This document shows positions 54,954 to 64,000 of a DNA stretch of 64,000 nucleotides, one piece after another. The stretch covers positions 6,852,001 through 6,916,000 of the forward strand of contig NC_002678.2 of the NCBI RefSeq assembly GCF_000009625.1, written 5' to 3'. This DNA is from Mesorhizobium japonicum MAFF 303099 (GTDB lineage: Bacteria; Pseudomonadota; Alphaproteobacteria; Rhizobiales; Rhizobiaceae). Position 1 is the first letter of the stretch. The number at the start of each line of letters is the position of its first letter. Under the pieces are notes generated by a model that was not told where the DNA came from, did not search any database, and saw nothing but the letters and a program-made list of their open reading frames with translations. The position numbers and the translations under genes were made by a program.

Positions 54954-55571
54954 ATGTTTACCGGAATTGTCACCGATATCGGCACCGTCGCGGCCGTTAG
55001 GCCGCTCAGCGAAGGCGTCGGCTTGCGCATCGATACCGCCTATGACCCCGAAACCATCGCCATTGGCGCCTCGATTTCCTGCGGCGGCGTCTGCCTGACG
55101 GTCACGGCGCTGCCCGAACATGGCTCGAACGCGCGCTGGTTCGAGGTCGAAGCCTGGGAAGAGGCCTTGCGGCTGACCACGGCTTCGAGCTGGAAATCCG
55201 GCAGCAAGGTCAATCTCGAACGGGCGCTGAAGATCGGCGACGAACTCGGCGGCCATATCGTGTCGGGCCATGTCGACGGCACCGCCGAGCTCGTCGAGCG
55301 CAAGGACGAGGGCGACGCGGTGCGCTTCACGCTGGAGGCGCCGCGCCATCTGGCCAAATTCATCGCGCCAAAGGGTTCCGTCGCGCTCGACGGCACCTCG
55401 CTCACCGTCAACAAGGTCGAGGGCACCCGCTTCGACGTGCTGTTGATCCACCACTCGCTGACCGTGACCACCTGGGGCGAGCGCAAGGTCGGCGACCGCG
55501 TCAATATCGAGATCGACACCATGGCCCGCTACGCCGCACGGCTGGCGGAGGCGGCGAAAGAGGGGCTCTAG
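54954..55571 (+). CDS. ribE: Riboflavin synthase, alpha subunit
   Basis: Product of 205 aa from ATG 54954 (MFTGIVTDIGTVAAVRP), the canonical start. Two lumazine-binding barrels: residues 1-97 (ISCGGVCLTVTALPE, EALRLTTASSWKSGSKVNLE) and 98-190 (GGHIVSGHVDGTAELVERKD, GSVALDGTSLTVNKVEGTRF, LIHHSLTVTTWGERKVGDRV). It makes riboflavin by dismutation of two lumazines. The gap to ribH is 110 bases and includes a small CCGG/CCGG arm near the ribosome-binding region. No FMN riboswitch could be recognised in front of ribD, ribE or ribH. Confidence 0.96.
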   Translation: MFTGIVTDIGTVAAVRPLSEGVGLRIDTAYDPETIAIGASISCGGVCLTVTALPEHGSNARWFEVEAWEEALRLTTASSWKSGSKVNLERALKIGDELGGHIVSGHVDGTAELVERKDEGDAVRFTLEAPRHLAKFIAPKGSVALDGTSLTVNKVEGTRFDVLLIHHSLTVTTWGERKVGDRVNIEIDTMARYAARLAEAAKEGL

Positions 55572-55681
55572 CAAGTCTGCCGGGGATCAGCCGGTGCAAC
55601 GCACCTGGCTCCTCCAGCAATCTTCCGCTTGCGATCAATCCGGCTTCGGCCTAAGTCACCGGCAACCCCCCGGAGACTTTT

Positions 55682-56176
55682 ATGGCTGGTATATCCCAAC
55701 ACGGCAAAGCCTTCATTCGTCCGAAGGCGAAGGCGCATCTGCTGATTGTCGAAGCGCGCTTTCACGACGACCTTGCCGACGCGCTGCTCGACGGCGCGAC
55801 GAGCGCGCTCGAGGAAGCGGGCGCGACTTACGACGTCGTCACCGTTCCAGGTTCGCTCGAAATTCCCGCAGTGATCACCTTCGCGCTGGATGGCGCGGCG
55901 GAAGGCGGCACAAATTACGATGGTTTTGTCGCGCTCGGCACGATCATCCGTGGCGACACCTATCACTTCGATATCGTCGCCAATGAATCCAGCCGCGCGC
56001 TGATGGACATGTCGGTGCAGGACTCTGTCTGCATCGGCAACGGCATCCTGACCACCGAGAACGATGCCCAGGCATGGACGCGGGCCAAGCGCTCGGAAGG
56101 CGACAAGGGCGGCTTTGCCGCGCGTGCGGCGCTGACCATGATCGCGCTGAAGGAACAATTGGGAGCCCGATCGTGA
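55682..56176 (+). CDS. ribH: 6,7-dimethyl-8-ribityllumazine synthase
   Basis: Product of 164 aa from ATG 55682, with CCGGAGACTTTT as ribosome region. Family markers are [60 protein letters not shown] (with the catalytic-region His) and [20 protein letters not shown]. It joins the ribitylamino-uracil with dihydroxybutanone phosphate, the step before ribE. The stop overlaps the GTG start of nusB as GTGA, so translation is coupled. Confidence 0.97.
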   Translation: MAGISQHGKAFIRPKAKAHLLIVEARFHDDLADALLDGATSALEEAGATYDVVTVPGSLEIPAVITFALDGAAEGGTNYDGFVALGTIIRGDTYHFDIVANESSRALMDMSVQDSVCIGNGILTTENDAQAWTRAKRSEGDKGGFAARAALTMIALKEQLGARS

Positions 56177-56673
56177 GCGAACCCGCTTCACCCGGACAGC
56201 CCGCTGTGCGCCACGCCAACAAGCGCGGCGCCGCCCGGCTGGCCGCCGTGCAGGCGCTCTATCAGATGGATGTCGCCGGCAGCGGCGTCTTCGAGATCAC
56301 CGCCGAATATGAGGCGTTCCGCCTTGGCAAGGAAGTCGACGGCGCGCTCTATCGCGAGGCGGATGCCCAATGGTTTCGCGCCATCCTGACCGGTGTCGTC
56401 GAGGACCAGAAGACAATCGATCCGGTCATCCGCCAGGCGCTGACCGATGACTGGCCGCTGTCGCGGCTCGATTCGACACTGCGCGCCATCCTGCGTGCCG
56501 GTGTCTATGAATTGATGAAGCGTGAAGACGTGCCGGTGGCGGTCATCGTTTCGGAATATGTCGACATCGCCAAGGCCTTCTACGAGGAAGACGAGCCGAA
56601 GCTGGTCAATGCCGTGCTCGACCGCGTGTCACGCCGGGTGCGCGGCGAGGGGCGCGGCAAGGACGCATCGTGA
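56173..56673 (+). CDS. nusB: Transcription antitermination protein NusB
   Basis: Product of 166 aa from GTG 56173, overlapping ribH. The all-helical fold shows [20 protein letters not shown] at the start and [40 protein letters not shown] and [19 protein letters not shown] at the end, all typical. It binds boxA RNA with S10 in rRNA antitermination. The stop again overlaps the next start (GTGA at 56670). The ribH-nusB link is widely conserved. Confidence 0.97.
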   Translation: MSEPASPGQPAVRHANKRGAARLAAVQALYQMDVAGSGVFEITAEYEAFRLGKEVDGALYREADAQWFRAILTGVVEDQKTIDPVIRQALTDDWPLSRLDSTLRAILRAGVYELMKREDVPVAVIVSEYVDIAKAFYEEDEPKLVNAVLDRVSRRVRGEGRGKDAS

Positions 56674-57887
56674 CGGCCATCGCCGTCGGGACGGGCAGGG
56701 AGGCGCGGCGGACCGCGCTGATACTTGCCGCCTCGCAGGCGATCATCGGCTCGGCGGCACCGATCGCCATTTCGATGGGCGCGCTGGCCGGCCAATACCT
56801 GCTCGGCGCCGACAAATCGCTGGCGACGGCGCCGATCACCGGCTTCAACATCGGCGTCGCGCTCGGCGCCTTGCCCGCCGCGGCCATCATCCGCCGGCTC
56901 GGCCAGCGCGGCGGCTTCATGACCGGAACCGTCGTCACCGCGCTTGGCGGCCTGATTGCCACGCTGGCGCTTTTCCACGGCAGTTTCTGGCTGTTCGCAT
57001 TCGCGCTGCTGGTGATCGGTATCGGTGGCGCCTTCGTCCAGCAATTCCGCTTCGCCGCCGCCGATAACGCGCCGCCGCAGTTCAAGGCGCGCGCTATCTC
57101 CTTCGTGCTGGCAGGCGGCATCATCACCGCCATCCTTGGGCCGCAGATCGTCATCTTCACCCGGGAACTGCTCGCACCGGTAATGTTTGCCGGCTCGTTC
57201 GCGGCCATTCCGGTGCTGGCTGCGGTCGGCGCCGTTATCCTGTCGTTTCTACGCATCCCGGTGAGGGCCACCGGCCGCACGGAAGCGGCGTCCAGCGATG
57301 CCAGGCCCCTGTCCGAAATCGTCACCAGGCCGCGATTCGTCGCCGCGCTGTTCTGCGCCGTCGGCAGCTATGCGCTGATGAGCTTCGTCATGACCGGCGC
57401 GCCCCTGGCCATGGTCGGCTGCGGCCTGTCGGAGGACGATGCGACGCTCGGCATTTCCTGGCATGTAATGGCGATGTTCGCGCCGAGTTTTTTCACCGGC
57501 TCGCTGATCCATCGCTTCGGCGCCGAGCGCATCGTCGCCATCGGCCTGATCCTGCTTATCGGCTGTGCTGCCGTTGCCTTGTCGGGCCTGGCGCTGTGGC
57601 AATTCTGGACGTCCCTGATCCTGCTCGGCCTTGGCTGGAATTTCGGCTTCATCGGCGCCACCGCCATGGTCGCGGCCAGCTACCGGCCGTCGGAAAAGGG
57701 CAAGGTGCAGGGTTTCCACGACTTCGTCCTGTTCGGCTCCGTCGCCTGCGCGTCGCTGCTGTCTGGCATGGTCTACAACGCCTGGGGCTGGGAGATGCTG
57801 AACTGGATAATCTTTCCTGTCACAGTTCTGTGCTTCGTCGCCCTCGGCGCGCTCAAGTTGACGGCCCCGCGCAACGCGCGCACCTGA
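56670..57887 (+). CDS. MFS transporter coupled to nusB
   Basis: Product of 405 aa from GTG 56670. Twelve helices: [40 protein letters not shown] with [20 protein letters not shown] (motif A), [20 protein letters not shown], and in the second half [20 protein letters not shown] and [20 protein letters not shown]. The [20 protein letters not shown] loop after helix 4 is distinctive of a family that follows nusB in many rhizobia. The substrate is unknown. The coupling by GTGA to nusB makes it the last gene of the riboflavin/nusB transcript. Confidence 0.88.
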   Translation: MTAIAVGTGREARRTALILAASQAIIGSAAPIAISMGALAGQYLLGADKSLATAPITGFNIGVALGALPAAAIIRRLGQRGGFMTGTVVTALGGLIATLALFHGSFWLFAFALLVIGIGGAFVQQFRFAAADNAPPQFKARAISFVLAGGIITAILGPQIVIFTRELLAPVMFAGSFAAIPVLAAVGAVILSFLRIPVRATGRTEAASSDARPLSEIVTRPRFVAALFCAVGSYALMSFVMTGAPLAMVGCGLSEDDATLGISWHVMAMFAPSFFTGSLIHRFGAERIVAIGLILLIGCAAVALSGLALWQFWTSLILLGLGWNFGFIGATAMVAASYRPSEKGKVQGFHDFVLFGSVACASLLSGMVYNAWGWEMLNWIIFPVTVLCFVALGALKLTAPRNART

Positions 57888-58067
57888 TCCCCGAACTGTT
57901 GTCGAGCTGGCATGATGCTGTCAGGATTGCTTCGGTTGAATTTGCTGATCTGAAACAAAATTATTGCGTCTGTGCCTATTGTTATGAAACCGTGTGCCCC
58001 GACTGGCCGTTGAAGCCATGCTCATATGCGGCCGCCGCATTCCGGTTCACAGCAAAGGGTTTTCACG

Positions 58068-58979
58068 ATGTTTTCAGTCAAGGTTTTCGCCGGCGCGGCA
58101 TTGGCGCTGGCCATCACGGCAGCGTCCGCCAGTGCTCAGGTGGTCGTCTCCTCGAAGATCGATACCGAAGGTGGCGTGCTCGGCAACATCATCCAGCTCG
58201 TTCTCAACGCCAACAACATCAAGACATCAGACCGCATTCAGCTCGGCGGCACGCCGGTGGTGCGCAAGGCGATCACCGCTGGCGAGATCGACATCTATCC
58301 AGAATACACCGGCAACGCCGCCTTCTTCTTCGAGAAGGCCGATGATCCCGTGTGGAAGGACGCCGCCAAGGCCTATGAGACGGCCAAGAAGCTCGACTAC
58401 GACGCCAACAAGATCGTCTGGCTGTCGCCGGCGCCGGCCAACAACACCTGGGCGATCGCGCTGCGCAAGGAGGTTTCGGACGCGAACAAGCTCGTCACGC
58501 TGTCGGACTTCGGCAAATACGTCGCCGGCGGCGGCAAGGTGGTGCTCGCGGCTTCCGCCGAGTTCGTCAATTCGGCAGCGGCCCTTCCAGCCTTCCAGAC
58601 CACCTACGGCTTCACGCTGAAGCCGGACCAGCTGATCACGCTTTCGGGCGGCGACACGGCGGCGACCATCGCCGCGGCCGCCAACCAGACCAGCGGCGCC
58701 AACGCCGCCATGGTCTACGGCACCGATGGCGGCATCGCGCCGTCCGGCCTTGTCGTGCTCGAGGACGACAAGGGCGTGCAGCCGGTCTACCAACCGGCGC
58801 CCATCATCCGCGAATCCGTGCTCAAGCAACATCCCGAGATCGAGACGCTGCTGAAGCCGGTCTTCGCCAAGCTCGACCTCGTCACGCTGCAGGAGCTGAA
58901 CGGTCGCGTGCAGGTTGGCGGCGAGCCGGTCAAGGGTGTCGCCGAGGACTTCCTGAAGAAGAACGGCTTTCTGAAGTAG
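58068..58979 (+). CDS. osmF: OsmF/YehZ-like substrate-binding protein of a compatible-solute ABC transporter
   Basis: Product of 303 aa from ATG 58068. The signal peptide MFSVKVFAGAALALAITAAS ends near SASAQ. The mature domain is of the OpuAC/QAT type: VVVSSKIDTEGGVLGNIIQL, EIDIYPEYTGNAAFFFEKAD, then AAMVYGTDGGIAPSGLVVLE and QPAPIIRESVLKQHPEIETL. It binds glycine betaine or similar quaternary amines in the periplasm. It heads the operon osmF-permease-ATPase-permease (58068-61879); the gene order Z-Y-X-W matches yehZYXW (OsmU). The gap before it (57888-58067) has AT-rich stretches likely to be the promoter. Confidence 0.9.
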   Translation: MFSVKVFAGAALALAITAASASAQVVVSSKIDTEGGVLGNIIQLVLNANNIKTSDRIQLGGTPVVRKAITAGEIDIYPEYTGNAAFFFEKADDPVWKDAAKAYETAKKLDYDANKIVWLSPAPANNTWAIALRKEVSDANKLVTLSDFGKYVAGGGKVVLAASAEFVNSAAALPAFQTTYGFTLKPDQLITLSGGDTAATIAAAANQTSGANAAMVYGTDGGIAPSGLVVLEDDKGVQPVYQPAPIIRESVLKQHPEIETLLKPVFAKLDLVTLQELNGRVQVGGEPVKGVAEDFLKKNGFLK

Positions 58980-59034
58980 GACGTTTCCGGCGCGCCGCTC
59001 GTGTGGTGCGCCGGAACGACCGACGGGGGAGGGC

Positions 59035-60198
59035 GTGAACATCCGTTTCGACAAGCTCGGCGTGGTCATTGCCGCGATCGCGGCCTATGCGGCGTTCCTC
59101 GCTCCCTTCGCCACGTTTCGCGCCAACCGCATCGTTCCAGGCCAGGCGCGCTCGATTCTCGAAGCGCTGCCGGCAACCGCCGGGTCATTGCTGATGGCTA
59201 TCGTGATCGTGGCGGCGCTCATAGCGCTCTTCAGGACGCCGCTCGTGCCGCGCCTCGCGGCCAGTGTCGTGGCGCTTGCCGCGCTCGCGCTGCTCGTCGG
59301 CGTCGCCGGCACGTTCTTGACGCCGCCCGGCAATACCCTTGCCAGAGTATCGCCGGCCTCCGGTTTCTGGATACTCGTCTTCGCCTTCACGCTGTTGCTG
59401 GCGGACGTGCTGACGCGCCTGAATTTGTCGCCATGGGCCCGTGTCGGCGTGCTGGCCGCCGCTGCCGTGGCCATCGGCCTGCTTTTGGTGTCGGGAGCCT
59501 GGAACGACCTTTCCATCCTGAAGGAATACGCCAACCGCGCCGACAGTTTCTGGGCCGAAGGCTCCAAGCATGTGACGCTGGCGCTTGGCTCGCTGCTTGC
59601 CGCGGTCGTCGCCGGCCTGCCGCTCGGCATATTCTGCCATCGTGTCGAAAGGCTGCGGGCCGGTGTGCTCAACGTGCTCAACATCATCCAGACCATTCCC
59701 TCGATTGCGCTGTTCGGCCTGCTGATCGCGCCGCTCGGCTGGATCGCCACGCATGTGCCGGGAGCGGCCGCGCTCGGCATTCGCGGCATTGGCACGGCGC
59801 CGGCCTTCGTCGCCCTGTTCCTCTATTCGCTGCTGCCGGTTGTGGCCAACACCGTGGTCGGCCTCGCCGGCGTGCCGCGCGCCGCCAACGACGCGGCGCG
59901 TGGCATGGGCATGACCGACCGCCAGCGCCTGTTCGGCGTCGAATTCCCGCTGGCCTTTCCAGTGATCCTCACCGGCATTCGCATCGTGCTGGTGCAGAAC
60001 ATCGGCCTAGCCACCATCGCCGCACTCATCGGTGGCGGCGGCTTTGGCGTCTTCGTCTTCCAGGGCGTTGGCCAGACTGCGATGGACCTGGTGCTGCTCG
60101 GCGCGGTGCCGACCGTGGCGCTCGCCTTCGCCGCCGCCATCATCCTCGACGCAGTGATCGAAATGACCGCCACCAGGCGCAGGGTTGAAACGGCATGA
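59035..60198 (+). CDS. yehY: YehY-like permease of the OsmU-type transporter
   Basis: Product of 387 aa from GTG 59035, with GGGGGAGGGC before it. Unlike standard 210-aa permeases it has a long N-terminal part of about 170 residues with five extra helices (VVIAAIAAYAAFLAPFATFR, ARVGVLAAAAVAIGLLLVSG), as in YehY. The binding-protein-dependent domain follows: SFWAEGSKHVTLALGSLLAA, then GIGTAPAFVALFLYSLLPVV and AARGMGMTDRQRLFGVEFPL (the EAA-loop that contacts the ATPase). It pairs with the YehW-like permease at 61130 as a heterodimer. The stop overlaps the ATPase start. Confidence 0.9.
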   Translation: MNIRFDKLGVVIAAIAAYAAFLAPFATFRANRIVPGQARSILEALPATAGSLLMAIVIVAALIALFRTPLVPRLAASVVALAALALLVGVAGTFLTPPGNTLARVSPASGFWILVFAFTLLLADVLTRLNLSPWARVGVLAAAAVAIGLLLVSGAWNDLSILKEYANRADSFWAEGSKHVTLALGSLLAAVVAGLPLGIFCHRVERLRAGVLNVLNIIQTIPSIALFGLLIAPLGWIATHVPGAAALGIRGIGTAPAFVALFLYSLLPVVANTVVGLAGVPRAANDAARGMGMTDRQRLFGVEFPLAFPVILTGIRIVLVQNIGLATIAALIGGGGFGVFVFQGVGQTAMDLVLLGAVPTVALAFAAAIILDAVIEMTATRRRVETA

Positions 60199-61133
60199 TC
60201 GAGATCGAAGGCATCACCAAGCGCTATGACGCGACCACGGTCGTCGACGACGTCTCGATGGTCATCGAACCACGTACCATCGCCGTCATCGTCGGCACTT
60301 CGGGCTCGGGCAAGACGACGCTGCTGCGCATGATCAACCGGCTGGTCGAGCCGACATCAGGTATCATCAAGCTCGACGGCGCCGACAATCGCTCGGTACC
60401 CGGCTACGAACTGCGCCGCAGCATCGGCTATGCCATCCAGGGCCACGGCCTGTTTCCACATCGCACCGTGGCGCAGAACATCGCCACCGTGCCGGTGCTG
60501 CTTGGCTGGGACAAGGACCGCATCAAGGTGCGCGTCGACGAGTTGATGACGCTCTACCAGCTCGACCCCCGGGAATTCGGACCGCGCTACCCGCACGAAC
60601 TGTCCGGTGGCCAGCAGCAGCGGGTCGGCGTGGCCCGCGCGCTCGCCGCCGAACCCAACGTGTTGCTGATGGACGAACCGTTCGGCGCGCTCGATCCGAT
60701 CATCCGCACCAAGGCGCAGGAAGATCTGCTGGCGATCCAGAAGCGCTTCGGCACCACCATCATCCTCGTCACCCACGACATGGAAGAGGCCGTGCACATG
60801 GGTGACAAGATCGCCGTCATGGATGCTGGCAAGCTCGTGCAATACGCCAAGCCCGCCGAGATCCTGGCAAATCCGGCCAGCAGCTTCGTCGAGACCCTGG
60901 TCGGCGCCAGCGAAAGGCCATTCCGGCTGCTGTCGCTCGGACGGGTGCGTGACGCGGTGGAGAACGGCGCCGCCGAGGGCGAAGCCATCCCCGGCGATGC
61001 CAGCCAACGCGATGCGCTGGCTGAACTCCTCTGGTCAGGCCGGCCGGCGCTGCCGGTCAAAGGCGCCGACGGCAAGCCGCTCGGCCGCGTCACGGTGGAT
61101 GGGCTGGTCAAGCGGGCAGCGAGGCCGGCATGA
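60195..61133 (+). CDS. yehX: YehX-like ATP-binding subunit of the OsmU-type transporter
   Basis: Product of 312 aa from ATG 60195 (ATGA overlap). The ABC signature set is complete: Walker A VGTSGSGKTTLLRMINRL, Q-loop GYAIQGHGLFPHRTVAQNI, LSGGQQQRVGVARALAAEP, Walker B VLLMDEPFGALDPIIRTKAQ and the switch His in ILVTHDMEEAVHMGDKIAVM. After about residue 235 there is a CBS-like or remnant regulatory tail (RPFRLLSLGRVRDAVENGAA, GADGKPLGRVTVDGLVKRAA) that may sense ionic strength as in OpuA. It energises uptake of compatible solutes. The stop overlaps the next permease start. Confidence 0.93.
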   Translation: MIEIEGITKRYDATTVVDDVSMVIEPRTIAVIVGTSGSGKTTLLRMINRLVEPTSGIIKLDGADNRSVPGYELRRSIGYAIQGHGLFPHRTVAQNIATVPVLLGWDKDRIKVRVDELMTLYQLDPREFGPRYPHELSGGQQQRVGVARALAAEPNVLLMDEPFGALDPIIRTKAQEDLLAIQKRFGTTIILVTHDMEEAVHMGDKIAVMDAGKLVQYAKPAEILANPASSFVETLVGASERPFRLLSLGRVRDAVENGAAEGEAIPGDASQRDALAELLWSGRPALPVKGADGKPLGRVTVDGLVKRAARPA

Positions 61134-61879
61134 AAGCCTGGCTGCCTTTGCTGCTCAGGCTTGCGCTGGTGGTGTTGCTCGTGGCGTTCGTCACCAGTCC
61201 GGGCTGGTTCGAGCCGCTGCTCAAGCCGCTGACCGAAAACAACGCGCCGGTGATCTACAATCAGGGCAGCCTGCTGACGCTGACGCTGCTGCATCTGCGC
61301 ACCGTGCTGATCGCCACCGTCGCCGCGACCATCGTTGCGGTGGCTCTGGCCATCCTTGTCACCAGGCCGGCTGGCGCCGAATTCCTGCCGCTGTCACGCA
61401 GCCTGGTCAACATTGGCCAGACTTTCCCGCCGGTGGCGGTGCTGGCGCTCGCCGTACCGGCCGTCGGCTTCGGCGAGAAACCGACGCTGATCGCGCTGTT
61501 TCTCTATGGCCTGCTGCCGATCTTCGAGAATGCGCTGACCGGGCTGACGACGCTGCCCACCAATGTCGTCGAGGCGGCGCGCGGCGCTGGCATGACAGGC
61601 TGGCAAAGGCTCACCAAGGTCGAGCTGCCGCTCAGCGCGCCGATCATCCTTGGCGGCATCAGGCTTTCGGTGGTGATCAGCCTGGCCACCGCCACCATAG
61701 GCTCGACGGTTGCCGCCAAGACACTGGGCGAGGTGATCATCGCTGGTCTCTTGTCCAACAATCTTGCTTTCATCCTGCAGGGCGGCCTGATCGTGGCGGC
61801 CCTTGCCGTGCTGATCTATGACGGATTGTCGGCGGTCGAGCGCTATGCGGCGCGGCGGATGGGACGCGAGGCGGAGTAA
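61130..61879 (+). CDS. yehW: YehW-like permease of the OsmU-type transporter
   Basis: Product of 249 aa from ATG 61130 (ATGA overlap). Six helices: LLLRLALVVLLVAFVTSPGW, then GSLLTLTLLHLRTVLIATVA and FLPLSRSLVNIGQTFPPVAV, the EAA-type loop EAARGAGMTGWQRLTKVELP (catalyst contact with the ATPase), GGIRLSVVISLATATIGSTV and GLLSNNLAFILQGGLIVAAL. It is the second permease of the heterodimeric channel. Being the final gene, it is followed by 262 bases before hppA; that gap carries the hppA promoter and no other gene. Confidence 0.9.
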   Translation: MKAWLPLLLRLALVVLLVAFVTSPGWFEPLLKPLTENNAPVIYNQGSLLTLTLLHLRTVLIATVAATIVAVALAILVTRPAGAEFLPLSRSLVNIGQTFPPVAVLALAVPAVGFGEKPTLIALFLYGLLPIFENALTGLTTLPTNVVEAARGAGMTGWQRLTKVELPLSAPIILGGIRLSVVISLATATIGSTVAAKTLGEVIIAGLLSNNLAFILQGGLIVAALAVLIYDGLSAVERYAARRMGREAE

Positions 61880-62141
61880 TCCGTTGCGACGCTGATGATC
61901 TGTCGGCATCATCCCCTTGCGCCATTTCAATCGATCTAAATGGACGACCCTGCCGGCAGGCTTGTCGCGGCTTTTGTCTTTTGGGCGAAAGCCGGGCAAA
62001 AACTGAACAATATCTTGACGTTCCGAGCCCTGTTTCGCATACACCGATGCGAAGAGGTGGATTCCGTGCGCGGATTCCGGTCTTTGTCTCAACGGCCCAG
62101 GGAGGGGTTCATTTGGGCCAACAATCGAGGAAAATTTGGCA

Positions 62142-64000
62142 ATGACCATACTTTACGCCGTCATCGCCTGCGGCTTGCTTTCTGTCCTTTACGCCATCTG
62201 GGCGACACGTTCGGTCCTTGCGTCCGATCAGGGCAATGCACGCATGCAGGAAATCTCCGCCGCCATCCGCGAAGGTGCGCAAGCCTACCTGGCGCGCCAG
62301 TACACCACCATCGCCCTTGTCGGCGTGGTTGTGCTCTTGCTCGCCTGGTGGCTGCTTTCGATCACCGCCGCGATCGGCTTCCTGATCGGCGCCGTCCTGT
62401 CGGGCGCTGCCGGCTTCATCGGCATGCATGTTTCGGTGCGTGCCAATGTGCGCACGGCACAGGCGGCCTCCAACAGTCTGGCCGCCGGTCTCGACATCGC
62501 CTTCAAGTCGGGCGCCATCACCGGCATGCTGGTGGCGGGCCTGGCGCTGCTCGGCGTCTCGATCTACTACCTCATCCTGACCGGACCCATGGGCCTGCAG
62601 CCCAATGACCGCATCGTCATCGACTCGCTGGTCGCGCTCGGGTTCGGTGCCTCGCTGATCTCTATCTTCGCCCGTCTCGGCGGCGGCATCTTCACCAAGG
62701 GCGCCGATGTCGGCGGCGATCTAGTCGGCAAGGTCGAAGCCGGCATTCCCGAGGACGATCCGCGCAACCCGGCCACCATCGCCGACAATGTCGGCGACAA
62801 TGTCGGTGACTGCGCCGGCATGGCCGCCGACCTGTTCGAGACCTATGCGGTGACGGTTGTCGCCACCATGGTGCTCGGCGCCATCTTCTTCGGCGGCACT
62901 GCGGTTCTGGGCGCCGCGATGCTCTATCCGCTCGCCATCTGCGGCGCCTGCATCCTGACCTCGATCGTCGGCACTTTCTTCGTCAAGCTCGGCGCCAACG
63001 GCTCGATCATGGGCGCGCTCTACAAGGGCCTGATCGTCACCGGCCTGTTGTCGATCGTCGGCCTTGCGGTCGCCACCTCGGTATGCTTTGGCTGGGGCGA
63101 GATCGGCACCGTCGCGGGCATGGTCATCACCGGCAAGAACCTGTTCATCTGCGGCCTGATCGGTCTCGCGGTGACCGGTTTGATCGTGGTGATCACCGAG
63201 TACTACACCGGCACCAACAAGCGCCCGGTCAACTCGATCGCCCAGGCATCGGTTACCGGCCACGGCACCAACGTCATCCAGGGCCTCGCGGTCTCGCTGG
63301 AATCGACGGCGCTGCCGGCCATCGTCATCGTCGGCGGCATCATCTCGACCTACCAGCTCGCCGGCCTTTACGGCACGGCGATCGCGGTCACGACGATGCT
63401 TGGCCTTGCCGGCATGATCGTTGCGCTCGACGCCTTCGGCCCAGTCACCGACAATGCCGGCGGCATTGCCGAAATGGCCGGACTGCCCAAGGAAGTGCGC
63501 CACTCCACCGACGCGCTCGACGCTGTCGGCAACACAACGAAAGCCGTGACCAAGGGCTATGCGATCGGCTCGGCCGGTCTCGGCGCGCTGGTGCTGTTCG
63601 CCGCCTATTCGAACGATTTGAAGTTCTTTGCCGCCAATGGCGACAAATATCCCTACTTCCAGGGCATGGGCGAGATCTCCTTCGATCTCTCCAACCCTTA
63701 CGTCGTCGCCGGCCTGATCTTCGGCGGCCTGATCCCCTATCTGTTCGGCGGTATCGCCATGACGGCCGTCGGCCGTGCGGCGGGTGCCATCGTCGAGGAG
63801 GTTCGCAAGCAGTTCCGCGAGGATCCCGGCATCATGGCCGGCACCTCCAAGCCCAACTATGCGCGTGCCGTCGACCTTCTGACCAAGGCGGCGATCCGGG
63901 AAATGATCATCCCGTCGCTGTTGCCGGTGCTGGCGCCGCTCGTCGTCTATTTCGGCGTGCTCTTGATCTCGGGTTCGAAGGCCTCGGCCTTCGCCGCCCT
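62142..64000 (+). CDS. hppA: Membrane-bound proton-pumping pyrophosphatase (C-terminus beyond the right edge)
   Basis: About 619 residues from ATG 62142, which has GAGGAAA upstream, to the window end; the family is about 700-720 aa. Substrate-binding motifs are present: [20 protein letters not shown] and [20 protein letters not shown], then [20 protein letters not shown]. About 14 membrane helices are visible. The sequence [20 protein letters not shown] has Lys and Thr where K+-dependent forms have Ala and Gly, so this is the K+-independent H+ pump. It uses PPi to build a proton gradient, useful under energy or acid stress. It follows the OsmU-type operon on the same strand but is separated by 262 bases. 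Confidence 0.95.

Noticed and set aside
55572..55681. FMN riboswitch before ribH
   Set aside because: The conserved RFN boxes (AGGGT-like, GGGGTGAAATTCCC and CCGAC-like) were not found here or upstream of ribD and ribE.

Overview
The window reads as a chromosomal segment of a high-GC alphaproteobacterium of the order Hyphomicrobiales, most likely Mesorhizobium or a close relative. The basis is the gene order nrdR-ribD-ribE-ribH-nusB, an LdtR/LdtP-type pair, rhizobial small-protein families (DUF982, DUF6163), the GC-rich third codon positions, and the intergenic palindromic repeats (ATCTCCCC/GGGGAGAT type and GAGCATGATG/CATCATGCTC type) that litter rhizobial genomes. No species call can be made without a search.

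Layout. 1-5 kb: a TPR protein cut by the left edge, a protein with an internally duplicated domain, a possible Tat-exported small protein, a cupin, tRNA-Gln(CTG) and a UPF0104 membrane protein. 5-25 kb is mainly core: ppx-rlmE (overlapping), an MFS pump, guaB, MAPEG and acyltransferase membrane proteins, ribonuclease D, aspS with a strong bidirectional terminator, a secreted protein, parC, an AI-2E-family exporter, an EamA permease, bpt and an RDD protein. 25-38 kb is patchier: sthA, then a zone of decay (a fragmentary binding-protein-like pseudogene, a frameshifted PhoU-like/DUF47 gene before an intact pit phosphate transporter, and an internally deleted IS1-type transposase remnant), an esterase, an OpgC-type membrane protein with 21-bp tandem repeats, a LacI regulator facing two tandem paralogous micro-genes, an MFS/GntR divergent pair with a clear operator, and a GT90 glycosyltransferase. 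38-48.6 kb: aldo/keto reductase, ppk2, a dihydrofolate-reductase-like protein, hemB, a DUF2066 protein, a 3-hydroxyisobutyryl-CoA hydrolase-like gene, and ldtR ... ldtP separated by two poorly conserved ORFs. 48.6-64 kb: a CPA1 Na+/H+ antiporter behind a terminator-like leader hairpin, glyA, nrdR-ribD-ribE-ribH-nusB-MFS, a four-gene OsmU/Yeh-type compatible-solute ABC transporter, and the first two thirds of hppA, cut by the right edge.

How genes work together. Phosphate and polyphosphate handling is unusually dense (ppx, ppk2, pit with its accessory gene, membrane pyrophosphatase), though spread over 57 kb rather than in one operon. Riboflavin synthesis is nearly an operon with translational coupling (GTGA overlaps) into nusB and the MFS gene. 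Cell-envelope stress is represented by LdtR/LdtP, OpgC-like, GT90 and OsmU functions.

The strongest candidate for something undescribed is 33.48-33.99 kb: a LacI-family gene divergent from two tandem copies of a small gene (47 and 49 codons) that share the start MHPxxxLFEDIYRNxW. The copies are associated with three matching 14-bp operator-like sequences TTGGATCGATTCAA (two in one orientation, one reversed), and a well-formed -35/-10 promoter lies between two of them. All functional statements rest on reading motifs by eye; no database search was run.
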